A stretch of 64,000 bases of DNA. Origin: an uncultured Bacteroidales bacterium. GTDB lineage: Bacteria > Bacteroidota > Bacteroidia > Bacteroidales > UBA932. Below the pieces are notes generated by a model. That model worked only from the letters and a program-made list of their open reading frames with translations. It made no database searches and was not told the origin of the DNA. Made by a program: the position numbers and the translations under genes. Below are positions 26,490 to 35,348 of the stretch, one piece after another. The DNA lies in the NCBI GenBank assembly GCA_947179325.1, contig CAMXAU010000009.1, positions 1 through 64,000 of the forward strand, in the 5' to 3' direction. Each line of letters starts with the position of its first letter. Within the stretch, counting starts at the first letter, position 1.

Positions 26490-29459
26490 ATGATACGCAG
26501 ACTGTCATATGCATTTGCACTTTATTTCCTCTGCCTCATACATATAGGGGCAGAGGAGGTAAAGGTCTTGCCAGGAAGGGCCGCCGGTCCTCATTCCTTT
26601 TATCTTGCAGGTCCAGGCAGATCCCCTGTCATATATGTAGATGAACGTGAACCCGCAGTGGTGAGGACGGCTGCGCAGCTGTTTGCCTCGGATGTCGAGG
26701 CGGTGACTGGGGCCAGGGCTTCTGTCACAGACAACCTTGGCGGAGTGAGACATTGCATCGTGCTCGGGACAATTGACGGCTGTGGCCTTATCCGTCGGCT
26801 GTCCGATGCAGGCAGGATTGACCTGGAACCGATAAGGGGCGGATGGGAGCAATTCCTTATAAAGACTGTGAAAAATCCTTTCCCTGGTATTGCCGAGGCA
26901 CTTGTAGTGGCGGGCAGCGACCGCAGGGGAGCTGCATATGGAATCCTGGAGGTTTCAAGGAAAATAGGTGTTAGCCCATGGTACTGGTGGGCAGATGTCC
27001 CGGTCAGGAGGCAGGAGAGGCTTTATATAGAGGCAGACGGATTCTGCTCCATGGAGCCTTCCGTGAAATACAGGGGCGTTTTCCTCAATGATGAGGACTG
27101 GGGGCTAACTCCTTGGGCATCGAAAAACCATGAAAAGGAAAGAGGCAATATCGGCCCGAAGACATATTCAAGGATATGTGAACTTCTCCTGAGGCTGAAG
27201 GCCAATATGCTTGCCCCTGCCATGCATCCTGTCTCAACCCCTTTCCATTCTGTCCCGGAAAACAGGGCGGTTGCGGATTCATTCGGGATAGTCATGACAT
27301 CAACCCATTGCGAACCGCTTCTGCTCAATACGGCAAGTGAATGGCACCGGGAGACCATGGGACCATGGGACTTTGATACGAACAGGGAAATGATGAACCG
27401 GGTGCTGACGGAAAGGGTGAGGGAGACCGCCGGGTATGAGAATGTGTACACGCTGGCTCTAAGGGGCCTGCATGATGCCGTTATGGCTAACGGCATACCT
27501 ATGAAGGACAAGGTGAGGATGCTTTCCGAAGCCTTGTCGGACCAGAGGCGGATCATAGCGGACAATATCCCGCTTCCTCTGGAGGAGGTCCCGCAGGCGT
27601 TCACACCATATAAGGAAGTGCTTGAAATCTATTCGAACGGCCTTGAGCTTCCGGAAGACGTCACGGTTGTCTGGCCTGATGACAACTACGGGTACATTAA
27701 AAGGCTCAGCGGCGAAAGGGAACAGAGCCGTTCCGGACGCTCGGGCGTGTATTATCACGTCTCCTACCTCGGTGTGCCGCATAGCTACCTGTGGTTCAGC
27801 ACGACGCATCCTGCCTTGATGTACGAAGAACTTAAAAAGGCTTATGACACAGCAGCGGACAGGTTCTGGCTCTTGAACTGCGGCGACCTGAAGGGCAGCG
27901 AGATGCAGGTGTCCATGTTCATGGACATGGCATACAGCATAGATGGCTTCAGCCAGGAGAATTCCGTGGAATATCCTGCAAGATGGCTTAGTGGATTCTT
28001 TGGCGGGGGAATGTATCGGGAACTGGATGAAAACTACCGGGAATTCCTTTCGCTTGCATTCGCCAGGAAACCGGAATATATGGGCTGGGGGTATCACTGG
28101 AACCATTACGGCAGCGGATGTGAGCAGCTTACAGACACAGACTTCTCGTTCGTTAACTACGGGGAGGCCGAGGAGAGGCTTGCCTCATATTCGCGGATCG
28201 GCAGTTTCGCGGACAGGATGTACAGGTCTCTTCCTGAAGAATACCGTCCGGCGTTCTGCCAGCTCGTCTGGTATCCATTCAGGGGGGCGGAACTGATGAA
28301 CAGGATGACGCTCGGGGCACAGCTCAACCGCATGTATGCGCGTCAGCACCGCCATTCGGCAAATCTTGTCGCTGAAGAGGTGAAGGCCTGCCATGATTCC
28401 CTGGAGATGATTACAGACGAGTATAATTCTATACTTGGAGGAAAATGGAGGCATATGATGTCCCTGAGGCAGAACTATGACCATACAAGCTCGTATTTCA
28501 AGCTTCCGGAACTGCTCTATGTCAATGATGACAGCAAAGGGATGCTCGCGGTTTCCGTGCAGGGTGAAGATGTCACCGGAGTCCGCAGCTTCAAGGCTCT
28601 TCCTGCATTTGACAGATACCTCAGGCAGACATACTGGATTGATGTCTACAGTACAGGGCTGGACAGCATCCAGTGGACAGCAGAGGCCTCTGACAGCTGG
28701 ATAAGCCTCTCGCGTGCTGCCGGTGCTGGCAATGACGGACGTATATATGTGTCTGTAGACTGGAATGCGGTCCCGCATGGTGAGGATGTCCTCGGCGAAA
28801 TCATTGTCCGTGGAGACGGCCAGGCGATAAAGGTGCTTGTCTCTGTTTTCAATCCGGAATCGCCTTCCCCAGAGGCTCTTGGAGGACTTTATGTGCAGAG
28901 CAATGGCGTTGTCTCTATCCCGGCTGCCTCCTGTCATCGCATATGCGGGAACGGGAATGTCGAGATAAAGCCTGTCCCGGGGCTTGGGATAGGGGGAGAT
29001 GCACTCCAGCTCGGTAATCCATCCGCTCCGCTCCAGAACTACCGCAGCGGTGACACACCATGTGCCGAATATGACTTCTGGTGCTTTGACTGCGGCTCTG
29101 TGGATGTCTATACATATGTACTGCCTCTGTTCCCTCTCAATACTGACCGGGACTTCAGGCTTCCGGAAAACACCAATGCGGACACAAAATACAGCATACA
29201 GATAGATGGGGGAGCTATATCCACCCCGTCGTCCTCTCATGAGGAATATTCTCAGGTATGGTATGAGAGCGTGCTGAGAAACAGTGTGGTGAACAAGTCA
29301 GTGATGCATATAGACGCCCCTGGCCTCCATACTCTGCGTATCAGGACCGGAGATCCGGGAATGGTTGTCCAGAAGATTGTGATTGATTTTGGCGGCATGA
29401 AGAGGTCATATCTCGGACCACCTTCCACTGCCGTGGAACATATAGAAACAAATAATTAA
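26490..29459 (+). CDS. Glycoside hydrolase family 115 (alpha-glucuronidase type)
   Basis: 989 residues, typical of GH115. Signal peptide about 1-21, a small N-terminal alpha/beta domain (VVAGSDRRGAAYGILEVSRKIG), and a TIM barrel from about 185 with VKYRGVFLNDEDWGLTPWA, LRLKANMLAPAMHP, TSTHCEPLLL, and VVWPDDNYGYIKRLS. The C-terminal beta-sandwich holds YVSVDWNAVPHGE, and the last 170 residues match the GH115 C-terminal domain. Characterised members release (4-O-methyl-)glucuronic acid alpha-1,2-linked to xylan. Here it is in an operon with GH76 rather than xylanases, so a uronate side chain on another backbone is more likely. Confidence 0.9.
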   Translation: MIRRLSYAFALYFLCLIHIGAEEVKVLPGRAAGPHSFYLAGPGRSPVIYVDEREPAVVRTAAQLFASDVEAVTGARASVTDNLGGVRHCIVLGTIDGCGLIRRLSDAGRIDLEPIRGGWEQFLIKTVKNPFPGIAEALVVAGSDRRGAAYGILEVSRKIGVSPWYWWADVPVRRQERLYIEADGFCSMEPSVKYRGVFLNDEDWGLTPWASKNHEKERGNIGPKTYSRICELLLRLKANMLAPAMHPVSTPFHSVPENRAVADSFGIVMTSTHCEPLLLNTASEWHRETMGPWDFDTNREMMNRVLTERVRETAGYENVYTLALRGLHDAVMANGIPMKDKVRMLSEALSDQRRIIADNIPLPLEEVPQAFTPYKEVLEIYSNGLELPEDVTVVWPDDNYGYIKRLSGEREQSRSGRSGVYYHVSYLGVPHSYLWFSTTHPALMYEELKKAYDTAADRFWLLNCGDLKGSEMQVSMFMDMAYSIDGFSQENSVEYPARWLSGFFGGGMYRELDENYREFLSLAFARKPEYMGWGYHWNHYGSGCEQLTDTDFSFVNYGEAEERLASYSRIGSFADRMYRSLPEEYRPAFCQLVWYPFRGAELMNRMTLGAQLNRMYARQHRHSANLVAEEVKACHDSLEMITDEYNSILGGKWRHMMSLRQNYDHTSSYFKLPELLYVNDDSKGMLAVSVQGEDVTGVRSFKALPAFDRYLRQTYWIDVYSTGLDSIQWTAEASDSWISLSRAAGAGNDGRIYVSVDWNAVPHGEDVLGEIIVRGDGQAIKVLVSVFNPESPSPEALGGLYVQSNGVVSIPAASCHRICGNGNVEIKPVPGLGIGGDALQLGNPSAPLQNYRSGDTPCAEYDFWCFDCGSVDVYTYVLPLFPLNTDRDFRLPENTNADTKYSIQIDGGAISTPSSSHEEYSQVWYESVLRNSVVNKSVMHIDAPGLHTLRIRTGDPGMVVQKIVIDFGGMKRSYLGPPSTAVEHIETNN

Positions 29460-29473
29460 TAATCAATAGATTT

Positions 29474-31801
29474 ATGATGTTGAAAAGAACATTGCTCTGT
29501 CTCCTCGCCATGGGGGCTTTCCTTGCCTCCTGTACACCTGGGGAGGATAATCTTGAACCACAGAAGCCGGCTGCCGTAGAAAAGCTTACAACGCCGAGAA
29601 ACGGCTTGAGCGTAAATATGTACCTCCTTGAGGCTCTTCAGTTCGAATGGAAGCCAGCCGGGGAGAATGTGCAGTATGAACTTGTCTTTGATGTAGCCGG
29701 TGGTGATTTCTCGTCGCCTGTTGCCTCTTTCACCACAGACGGCAATTCGATTCTGTTTGACAAATCCGGGATTCAGGAGATATTTGAGAAAAATGCTGAC
29801 ATGAACGGTGAGGTGGCTGACCTGTCATGGGCTGTCTATACCTTGTCTGACGATGCCAGGACGCTGTCGGCAGAGACAAGGCGTATCATATTCACGACAA
29901 TATCATCCCCTGCAGTGGTCGAGACCCTGGTCTCACCGCAGGGAGGCACAACTCTCAACCTTGAGGCAATGGATGCAGCCGGGATTGAGTTCTCATGGTC
30001 AGATGCCGTCTGGATCGGCAGTGACGATGCTGTAGGCTATACACTTGCCATTGATGATGCCTCTGGTGATTTTTCTGCACCTCTTTACCAGGCGGAATCT
30101 TCCGTCACTTCAGCTGTTGTGTCCAGGGAGACCCTGGCTGGGATATATTCGGGGTCTCAGGCCGCTTCAAGCGGGGAGCCATACGCCCTCAAATGGGCAG
30201 TATATGCCAATGTGGGCACATTGAAGACTATCTCCAGGGAGACAAGGTCATTCTCTTTGATCCCATCTGTAAAGGTAAAGCCTTTTGAGCCTGGAGACCC
30301 TCTGTATATCAGCATACTGTCATCTTCCGAGAGCGGGCAGGTCATGACATTCATTGATGCATCCTACTACAGGACTGACAATGACAGCTGGCATGACCGC
30401 CTTGATGAATGGAAGACAGGGGCATTCCCTTATTATGAAATATTCACTTCGTTGTCGGCAGGACAGGAGTACTCATTCTACACGATGGATGAAAAGTCTG
30501 AGAAGACACATTTCTTCAGGCTTGGCGAAGACGGGCTTGTTGAGGTGGAGACCGAGGAAGAGGCATATGTAAAGGCGTCACGGGACGGAATATACCGTAT
30601 AAGGATAAAGACAGGTGACAGATTCATGTATGATGTCAGGAAAGTGGAATCTGTCAGCCTCAGGTTCTCATGGGGCAGCAATGACTACACCGATACCTGG
30701 ATGACATATGCAGGAAGGGGCCTGTGGACTATACCTGCATACCATATAGAGCTTATGGACCGTGGCGGCTGGTATGAGGACCGTTACAGGTTCATGATGA
30801 AGATGGAAGGCATCGCTTCTCCATACGGGCTTTCAAAGAACAATGAGGGGCTTGTCACCAGCAGCAGGCCAGGGCAGAACGAGTCCCCTTCATATTGGCA
30901 TGTCCAGCTCTCCTATACCGGATGGGACCACTGGGTGTTCAAATATCCTGCATGGCTCTGTGATGAGAGCAATCCGGGAAGGTGGTGCGCGGATGTCAAT
31001 CTGTATATGAATGCGGACAAGGGACATTATACGCATGAATTTGTCAATCCTGTGGAGGTGAAGTCATTTGAAGACGGCGACCCGCTGTATATAGAAGGTG
31101 AGGGGACAGAGGGCGGACAGAAGATGTCATATATCACTTCCGGCTCCTACAACACCTCTATCGGTGAATCGGGAGAGGTCAATGCCTTCAAGGGACAGGA
31201 CTACAGATATGAGATGTTCACAAGGCTTTCAGCAGGTGCAAGGCTGTATTTCAGGTCAGAGACCGGCGCGGACCTCTATGCCTTGGATGAGACCGGTACT
31301 GAGGTCCGGAGAATATCCTCTGTGTCAGATGCGTGTGCGCCTGTATCTGAAGACGGGGTCTACAGGATAAGATTCAATGTCGTGTCCGGAAAGGCTTATA
31401 TCGCCAAGGTTGACGAAGTCAGCCATTTCTACTGCTTTACACAGGGGCTTACGCCTATGGAGTACATGGGCAAGGGTGTCTGGGCGATAGAGAACCTGCA
31501 TATTGAGCTTCAGAGGGCAGGATGGGGAGTTGAGGAAAGGTATAAGTTCAAGTTTATCATAGACGGGGAGGCGCAGCCGTATGGAAGGATGAGCACATAT
31601 GGCAACAGGCCGGATGAGTCTACTGCGGCGGACTACTGGTATCTCCAGCCAACGGTACCGAACCAGTGGGACCCTTCATTCAAATATCCGGATTCCCTGT
31701 ATGACGAAAATAATCTTTCCCGCTGGTACACTGACCTGTATCTGTATATGAACGATGACAAAGGCCACTATACACATGAATTCAGGAATGCGCACGAATA
31801 G
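29474..31801 (+). CDS. Large SusE/SusF-like multidomain glycan-binding lipoprotein (PUL 1)
   Basis: 775 residues. Lipobox FLASC with Cys about 20. Two SusE-like beta-sandwich domains at about 35-145 (VFDVAGGDFSSPVASF) and 150-265 (IDDASGDFSAPLY) are followed by two tandem copies of a roughly 250-residue C-terminal unit (268-528 and 529-775). Each unit starts VK(P/S)FExGDPLYI and ends DKGHYTHEF. Aromatic-rich segments such as SYWHVQLSYTGWDHWVFKYP and DYWYLQPTVPNQWDPSFKYP could form glycan-binding platforms. No catalytic domain. Likely the main surface glycan-binding protein of the locus. It slightly overlaps the start of the following GH43 gene. Confidence 0.85.
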   Translation: MMLKRTLLCLLAMGAFLASCTPGEDNLEPQKPAAVEKLTTPRNGLSVNMYLLEALQFEWKPAGENVQYELVFDVAGGDFSSPVASFTTDGNSILFDKSGIQEIFEKNADMNGEVADLSWAVYTLSDDARTLSAETRRIIFTTISSPAVVETLVSPQGGTTLNLEAMDAAGIEFSWSDAVWIGSDDAVGYTLAIDDASGDFSAPLYQAESSVTSAVVSRETLAGIYSGSQAASSGEPYALKWAVYANVGTLKTISRETRSFSLIPSVKVKPFEPGDPLYISILSSSESGQVMTFIDASYYRTDNDSWHDRLDEWKTGAFPYYEIFTSLSAGQEYSFYTMDEKSEKTHFFRLGEDGLVEVETEEEAYVKASRDGIYRIRIKTGDRFMYDVRKVESVSLRFSWGSNDYTDTWMTYAGRGLWTIPAYHIELMDRGGWYEDRYRFMMKMEGIASPYGLSKNNEGLVTSSRPGQNESPSYWHVQLSYTGWDHWVFKYPAWLCDESNPGRWCADVNLYMNADKGHYTHEFVNPVEVKSFEDGDPLYIEGEGTEGGQKMSYITSGSYNTSIGESGEVNAFKGQDYRYEMFTRLSAGARLYFRSETGADLYALDETGTEVRRISSVSDACAPVSEDGVYRIRFNVVSGKAYIAKVDEVSHFYCFTQGLTPMEYMGKGVWAIENLHIELQRAGWGVEERYKFKFIIDGEAQPYGRMSTYGNRPDESTAADYWYLQPTVPNQWDPSFKYPDSLYDENNLSRWYTDLYLYMNDDKGHYTHEFRNAHE
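30275..31798 (+). repeat. Tandem intragenic duplication of a SusF-like binding unit
   Basis: Unit A spans 30275-31057 (residues 268-528) and unit B 31058-31798 (529-775). Matching landmarks occur in the same order: VK(P/S)FExGDPLYI, a Y-rich beta segment, (D/E)GxYRIR, MxYxGxGxWxI, HIEL, ERY/DRYxFxxxxxGxAxPYG, a W/Y-rich segment, and DKGHYTHEF. Confidence 0.85.
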
Positions 31802-33542
31802 TAGTATGACAGGAACATTGACATCCCTTTTTATAATGATGCTGTCTGCCTGTGCCGCTCCGGAGGTGTCTCCGGGCGGCCAGGGAGGCATGGAGCCGGA
31901 GGTGCTCTGTGGACATGTGGAGGAACTTGTTGCGCCCAGGGACGGACTGTCTGTCAATCTCGGGGCGGTCCAGGACCTTACTTTCTGGTGGAAGCCTGCT
32001 GCAGGCAGTGCTGAAGGATATGAACTCGTAATGGATGTTGCCGGTGGTGACTTCTCTTCTCCTGTCGCCTGCTTTTCTGCCGGTGTCGGCACAGAACTGA
32101 CCATTGCGGGAAGTGACATGAAAGACATATATGCCAAGGTGTGTCATGATGATGCCGCAGACCTTGTCTGGACTGTGAACACCTTGTCCGGAGGCACAGC
32201 CATACCGGGAAAGGCTGTGCGCAGTATAACTCTGACGAATACAGTAGAGCCTCGTGTCGTCGATGCCCTGCTTGCGCCTGAGGACAACGGACGTATCGAT
32301 CTTGCGCTCCTTGAGTCAGACGTGCTGTTCTCATGGGCACCGGCAAAGGGGACAGGGCTTAAGGACCCGTCATACACCCTGCTCATGGATATTGCCGGGC
32401 GGGACTTCACTTCTCCGGCAGCCTCATTCGAGGCAGGGGAGGAGACATCGCTGTCCATATCAAAGGAGAAGATACGCGATGTATTTGAGGCAAATGCATC
32501 CGGCAGCTCGAAGGAACTGTCCCTTGTATGGACTGTGAAAAGCACAGTCGAGGACATGTCATGGATGTCTCCGGCAAGGAGCAGCCTGCTTGTCACAGAC
32601 CTTCCTGTCGCCTATTCCAATCCTATATTCACGGGATTCTCGTTGCCGGACCCGGATGTTATCAGGGCCGACGACGGATATTTCTACCTTTATGCCACGG
32701 AGCATAACCGCAATGATGCAGACATGAGGAACAGCCCTGTGATGCGCTCTTCAGACCTTGTCAGCTGGACACGTGTCGGGGCTATGTTCACAGATTCGAC
32801 ACATCCTCAGATTACAGACCAGAATCCAGCAGGGATATGGGCGCCGTCCGTAAATAAGGTAGGTGGCAGATATGTCATATATTATTCTCAGCCGGGGAAA
32901 AACTACAAGCACGCAATCGGGGTCGCGGTCTCGGACACACCGCAGGGTCCGTTCCAGGATCTTGGCAAGCTGATTGACAGCAATGAACAGGGAGTTGACA
33001 TCTCAATTGATGCCTATCTCTATCAGGAAGACGGACGGAACTATCTTTTCTGGGGAAGTTTCCGCAGCATCAGTGTCCTGGAGCTGACAGAAGACGGCAC
33101 TGCCATCAAGGATAAGGCGACACAGAAACGTGTAGAGGTCGCCGGAGGACAGTACGAAGCCTCTGTCGTGCTTAAGAGGGATGGATGGTACTATCTGATT
33201 GTCTCCACAGGAGACTATTCAAAAGGAGGCACATACCGTCTGGTCGCCGGGCGTTCAAAGAGCATTTTCGGCCCGTATGTAGACAAGAATGGCAATGGCA
33301 TGATAAGCGTTCACCATGAACTTGTGCTCAAGGGCAATGACAGATTTACTTCCCCGGGGCACTGTTCCCGCATAATAACGGACGATGCCGGGCAGGACTG
33401 GATCCTGTATCATGCATATGTGGATGAGATTGACTACCGCTGCCTGATGCTGGACAAGATAGACTGGGTGGACGGATGGCCGGTGGCACCAGGCCTCCAG
33501 CCGACATCGAAGTCAGTAGACAAACCTGTTTTCAATAAATAG
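31788..33542 (+). CDS. SusE-like domains fused to glycoside hydrolase family 43, lipoprotein
   Basis: 584 residues from ATG 31788, preferred because it gives a charged N-terminus before the lipobox (LSAC); 31755 and 31806 are alternatives. It overlaps the previous gene by 14 bp. Two SusE-like domains at about 35-255 (VMDVAGGDFSSPVACF and LMDIAGRDFTSPAASF) precede a five-bladed GH43 propeller from about 275. Expected catalytic acids: Asp in LPDPDVIRADDGYF (about 290), pKa-modulating Asp in SIDAYLYQ (about 408), and acid Glu in QYEASVVLK (about 457). GH43 enzymes are mostly alpha-L-arabinofuranosidases or beta-xylosidases; the activity here is unknown. The fusion puts substrate binding and catalysis on one surface protein. 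Confidence 0.85.
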   Translation: MRTNSSMTGTLTSLFIMMLSACAAPEVSPGGQGGMEPEVLCGHVEELVAPRDGLSVNLGAVQDLTFWWKPAAGSAEGYELVMDVAGGDFSSPVACFSAGVGTELTIAGSDMKDIYAKVCHDDAADLVWTVNTLSGGTAIPGKAVRSITLTNTVEPRVVDALLAPEDNGRIDLALLESDVLFSWAPAKGTGLKDPSYTLLMDIAGRDFTSPAASFEAGEETSLSISKEKIRDVFEANASGSSKELSLVWTVKSTVEDMSWMSPARSSLLVTDLPVAYSNPIFTGFSLPDPDVIRADDGYFYLYATEHNRNDADMRNSPVMRSSDLVSWTRVGAMFTDSTHPQITDQNPAGIWAPSVNKVGGRYVIYYSQPGKNYKHAIGVAVSDTPQGPFQDLGKLIDSNEQGVDISIDAYLYQEDGRNYLFWGSFRSISVLELTEDGTAIKDKATQKRVEVAGGQYEASVVLKRDGWYYLIVSTGDYSKGGTYRLVAGRSKSIFGPYVDKNGNGMISVHHELVLKGNDRFTSPGHCSRIITDDAGQDWILYHAYVDEIDYRCLMLDKIDWVDGWPVAPGLQPTSKSVDKPVFNK

Positions 33543-33544
33543 AT

Positions 33545-35230
33545 ATGGACATCAGGCACATAATCCTTCCTGCTGCGCTGATTGCTGCAGGAGCATCGGC
33601 CGCCGATGCAAAAAGGCACAAGGACAGCAGACCTAATATAATAGTAATCCTCTGCGATGACCTCGGGTATTCTGATATAGGATGCTATGGGGGTGAGATA
33701 CAGACACCTAACCTGGACGGCCTGGCAGAGCAAGGCTTGCGCTTTACCCGTTTCTATAATACAAGCCGCAGCTGCCCGACCAGGGCATCGCTCCTGACTG
33801 GCCTGTACCAGCACCAGGCCGGAATAGGGCGGATGACTTTTGATGACAACCTTCCAGGGTACAGGGGGACACTTTCACGTGATGCCGTTACGATTGCTGA
33901 GGTGCTGAAAGAAGCCGGATATGCGACAAGCATGGTGGGTAAATGGCATATTGCAGAGACTCCTCTCCGCAAGGACCAGAGGGACTGGCTCAATCACCAG
34001 GTATTCCATGAGACATTCTCCGACTTGAGCAACTATCCTGTCAACAGGGGCTTCGACCGCCATTATGGTACAATATACGGTGTTATGGACTATTTTGACC
34101 CGTTCAGCCTTGTCGAGGGGGAGGTCCCTGTCCGTGACGTGCCTGAAGGATACTATATTACCCAGGCCTTGTCTGACAGGGCTGCCGAAGAGGTCCGGCA
34201 ATATGCGGATGATGGAAGGCCTTTCTTCATGTATCTTGCATACACGGCGCCTCACTGGCCTCTCCATGCGCTTCCGGAGGATATAGAGAAATATAAGGAT
34301 ACATACAGGTGCGGCTGGGAGCAGGTCCGCAATGCCCGCTATATCCGCCAGAGGGAGATGGGGCTTTTCGGGGACTGCGTGGATTTTCTCTCAGGGAGGC
34401 AGTTCAGCGACAGGTGGGAGGACAACCCGGATGCCGAATGGGATGCAAGGGCCATGGCTGTGCATGCTGCGATGGTGGACCGTGTAGACCAGGGCATAGG
34501 TGAACTGGTGCGTGCCCTTGATGAGACGGGGCAGCTGGACAATACGCTCATACTCTTCCTTTCGGACAATGGCTGCAGCAGTGAGGTATGCCAGAACTAC
34601 AGTCCGGGGGAGAATGACCGTCCGGACATGACACGTGACGGCCGCGAAATGGTCTATCCGCGAAGGAAGGAGGTCCTGCCCGGACCGCAGACTACCTATG
34701 CATCGCTCGGGGCAAGATGGGCCAATGTCGCCAACACCCCTTTCCGGTTCTGGAAAGCCAAGTCGTATGAGGGAGGGATCTGTACCCCTATGATTGCCTT
34801 CTGGCCGAAAGGGATTGACAGGAAACTGCGTGGCGGCCTGACAGAGGAGACCGGGCATGTGATGGATATAATGGCTACATGTATCGAGCTTGCCGGTGCG
34901 GAGTATCCAAAGAAATATAAGGGACATGACATAATCCCTATGGAAGGGCTGAGCCTTGTGCCTGTCCTCAGGACAGGGCACCGGGAAGGACATGACTATC
35001 TCGGCTTCGAGCATTTCAATGAGAGGGCGTTCCTTTCGCGTGACGGCTGGAAGATAGTCCGTCCCGGGGAAGATGCAGAATGGGAGCTGTACAACATATC
35101 TGTTGACCGGAGCGAACAGCATAATGTCGCGTCTGAGTATCCTGAGAAGCTTGCCGAAATGGTAGAGGCCTATTGTGAATGGGCCAGACGCTGCATGGTG
35201 GAGCCGTATCCTGGACAGGCCGGGCGGTAG
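33545..35230 (+). CDS. S1 family sulfatase, Ser-type
   Basis: 561 residues. Signal peptide about 1-22. The alkaline-phosphatase-fold N-terminal half has RPNIIVILCDDLGYSDIG (metal-binding D38, D39) and the sulfatase signature SRSCPTRASLLTG. Aligned to C/S-x-P-x-R, the formylglycine position is Ser76 (S76-C77-P78-T79-R80), so maturation should need an anaerobic sulfatase-maturating enzyme (anSME); none is in this window. DNTLILFLSDNGCSSE gives the second metal site and KVGKWH-like MVGKWHIAE the usual binding motif. The C-terminal sub-domain has GWKIV and ELYNISVDRSEQHNVA. Last gene of the PUL 1 operon, 2 bp after GH43. It would desulfate the glycan in the periplasm or at the surface. Confidence 0.93.
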   Translation: MDIRHIILPAALIAAGASAADAKRHKDSRPNIIVILCDDLGYSDIGCYGGEIQTPNLDGLAEQGLRFTRFYNTSRSCPTRASLLTGLYQHQAGIGRMTFDDNLPGYRGTLSRDAVTIAEVLKEAGYATSMVGKWHIAETPLRKDQRDWLNHQVFHETFSDLSNYPVNRGFDRHYGTIYGVMDYFDPFSLVEGEVPVRDVPEGYYITQALSDRAAEEVRQYADDGRPFFMYLAYTAPHWPLHALPEDIEKYKDTYRCGWEQVRNARYIRQREMGLFGDCVDFLSGRQFSDRWEDNPDAEWDARAMAVHAAMVDRVDQGIGELVRALDETGQLDNTLILFLSDNGCSSEVCQNYSPGENDRPDMTRDGREMVYPRRKEVLPGPQTTYASLGARWANVANTPFRFWKAKSYEGGICTPMIAFWPKGIDRKLRGGLTEETGHVMDIMATCIELAGAEYPKKYKGHDIIPMEGLSLVPVLRTGHREGHDYLGFEHFNERAFLSRDGWKIVRPGEDAEWELYNISVDRSEQHNVASEYPEKLAEMVEAYCEWARRCMVEPYPGQAGR

Positions 35231-35256
35231 AGGAAATCACTATAAAATATTAAAAT

Positions 35257-35287
35257 TTTGTCAGTATAAAAATTATTGCTACCTTTG
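35257..35287 (+). promoter_or_regulatory. Consensus promoter of the rplM operon
   Basis: TTTG at 35257-35260 and TACCTTTG at 35280-35287 with exactly 19 bp between, a full match to the Bacteroidetes housekeeping consensus. The start codon of rplM is about 60 bp downstream. The -7 box overlaps the 5' arm of the hairpin at 35283-35321. Confidence 0.88.
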
Positions 35288-35321
35288 CGACCCCTATTGT
35301 GTAGGGATCGCAAAGTTTTTT
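35283..35321 (+). terminator. Intrinsic terminator of PUL 1 overlapping the rplM promoter
   Basis: CTTTGCGA (35283-35290) pairs with TCGCAAAG (35308-35315); after one mismatch CCCTA (35292-35296) pairs with TAGGG (35302-35306), loop TTGTG, followed by six T at 35316-35321. Transcripts coming from the sulfatase gene would contain the entire stem. Transcripts from the promoter at 35257-35287 should start near 35293 and miss the outer arm. Confidence 0.8.
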
Positions 35322-35348
35322 AGTATTAACCAATTAAAACTCAAGACA

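Noticed and set aside
28185..29240. 351-residue open frame opposite the GH115 gene
   Set aside because: Antisense to the conserved C-terminal half of GH115; composition is typical of a complement-strand shadow.
35175..35348. Upstream extension of rplM
   Set aside because: It would run through the sulfatase end, the terminator and the promoter; GTG at 35349 gives the normal L13 N-terminus.
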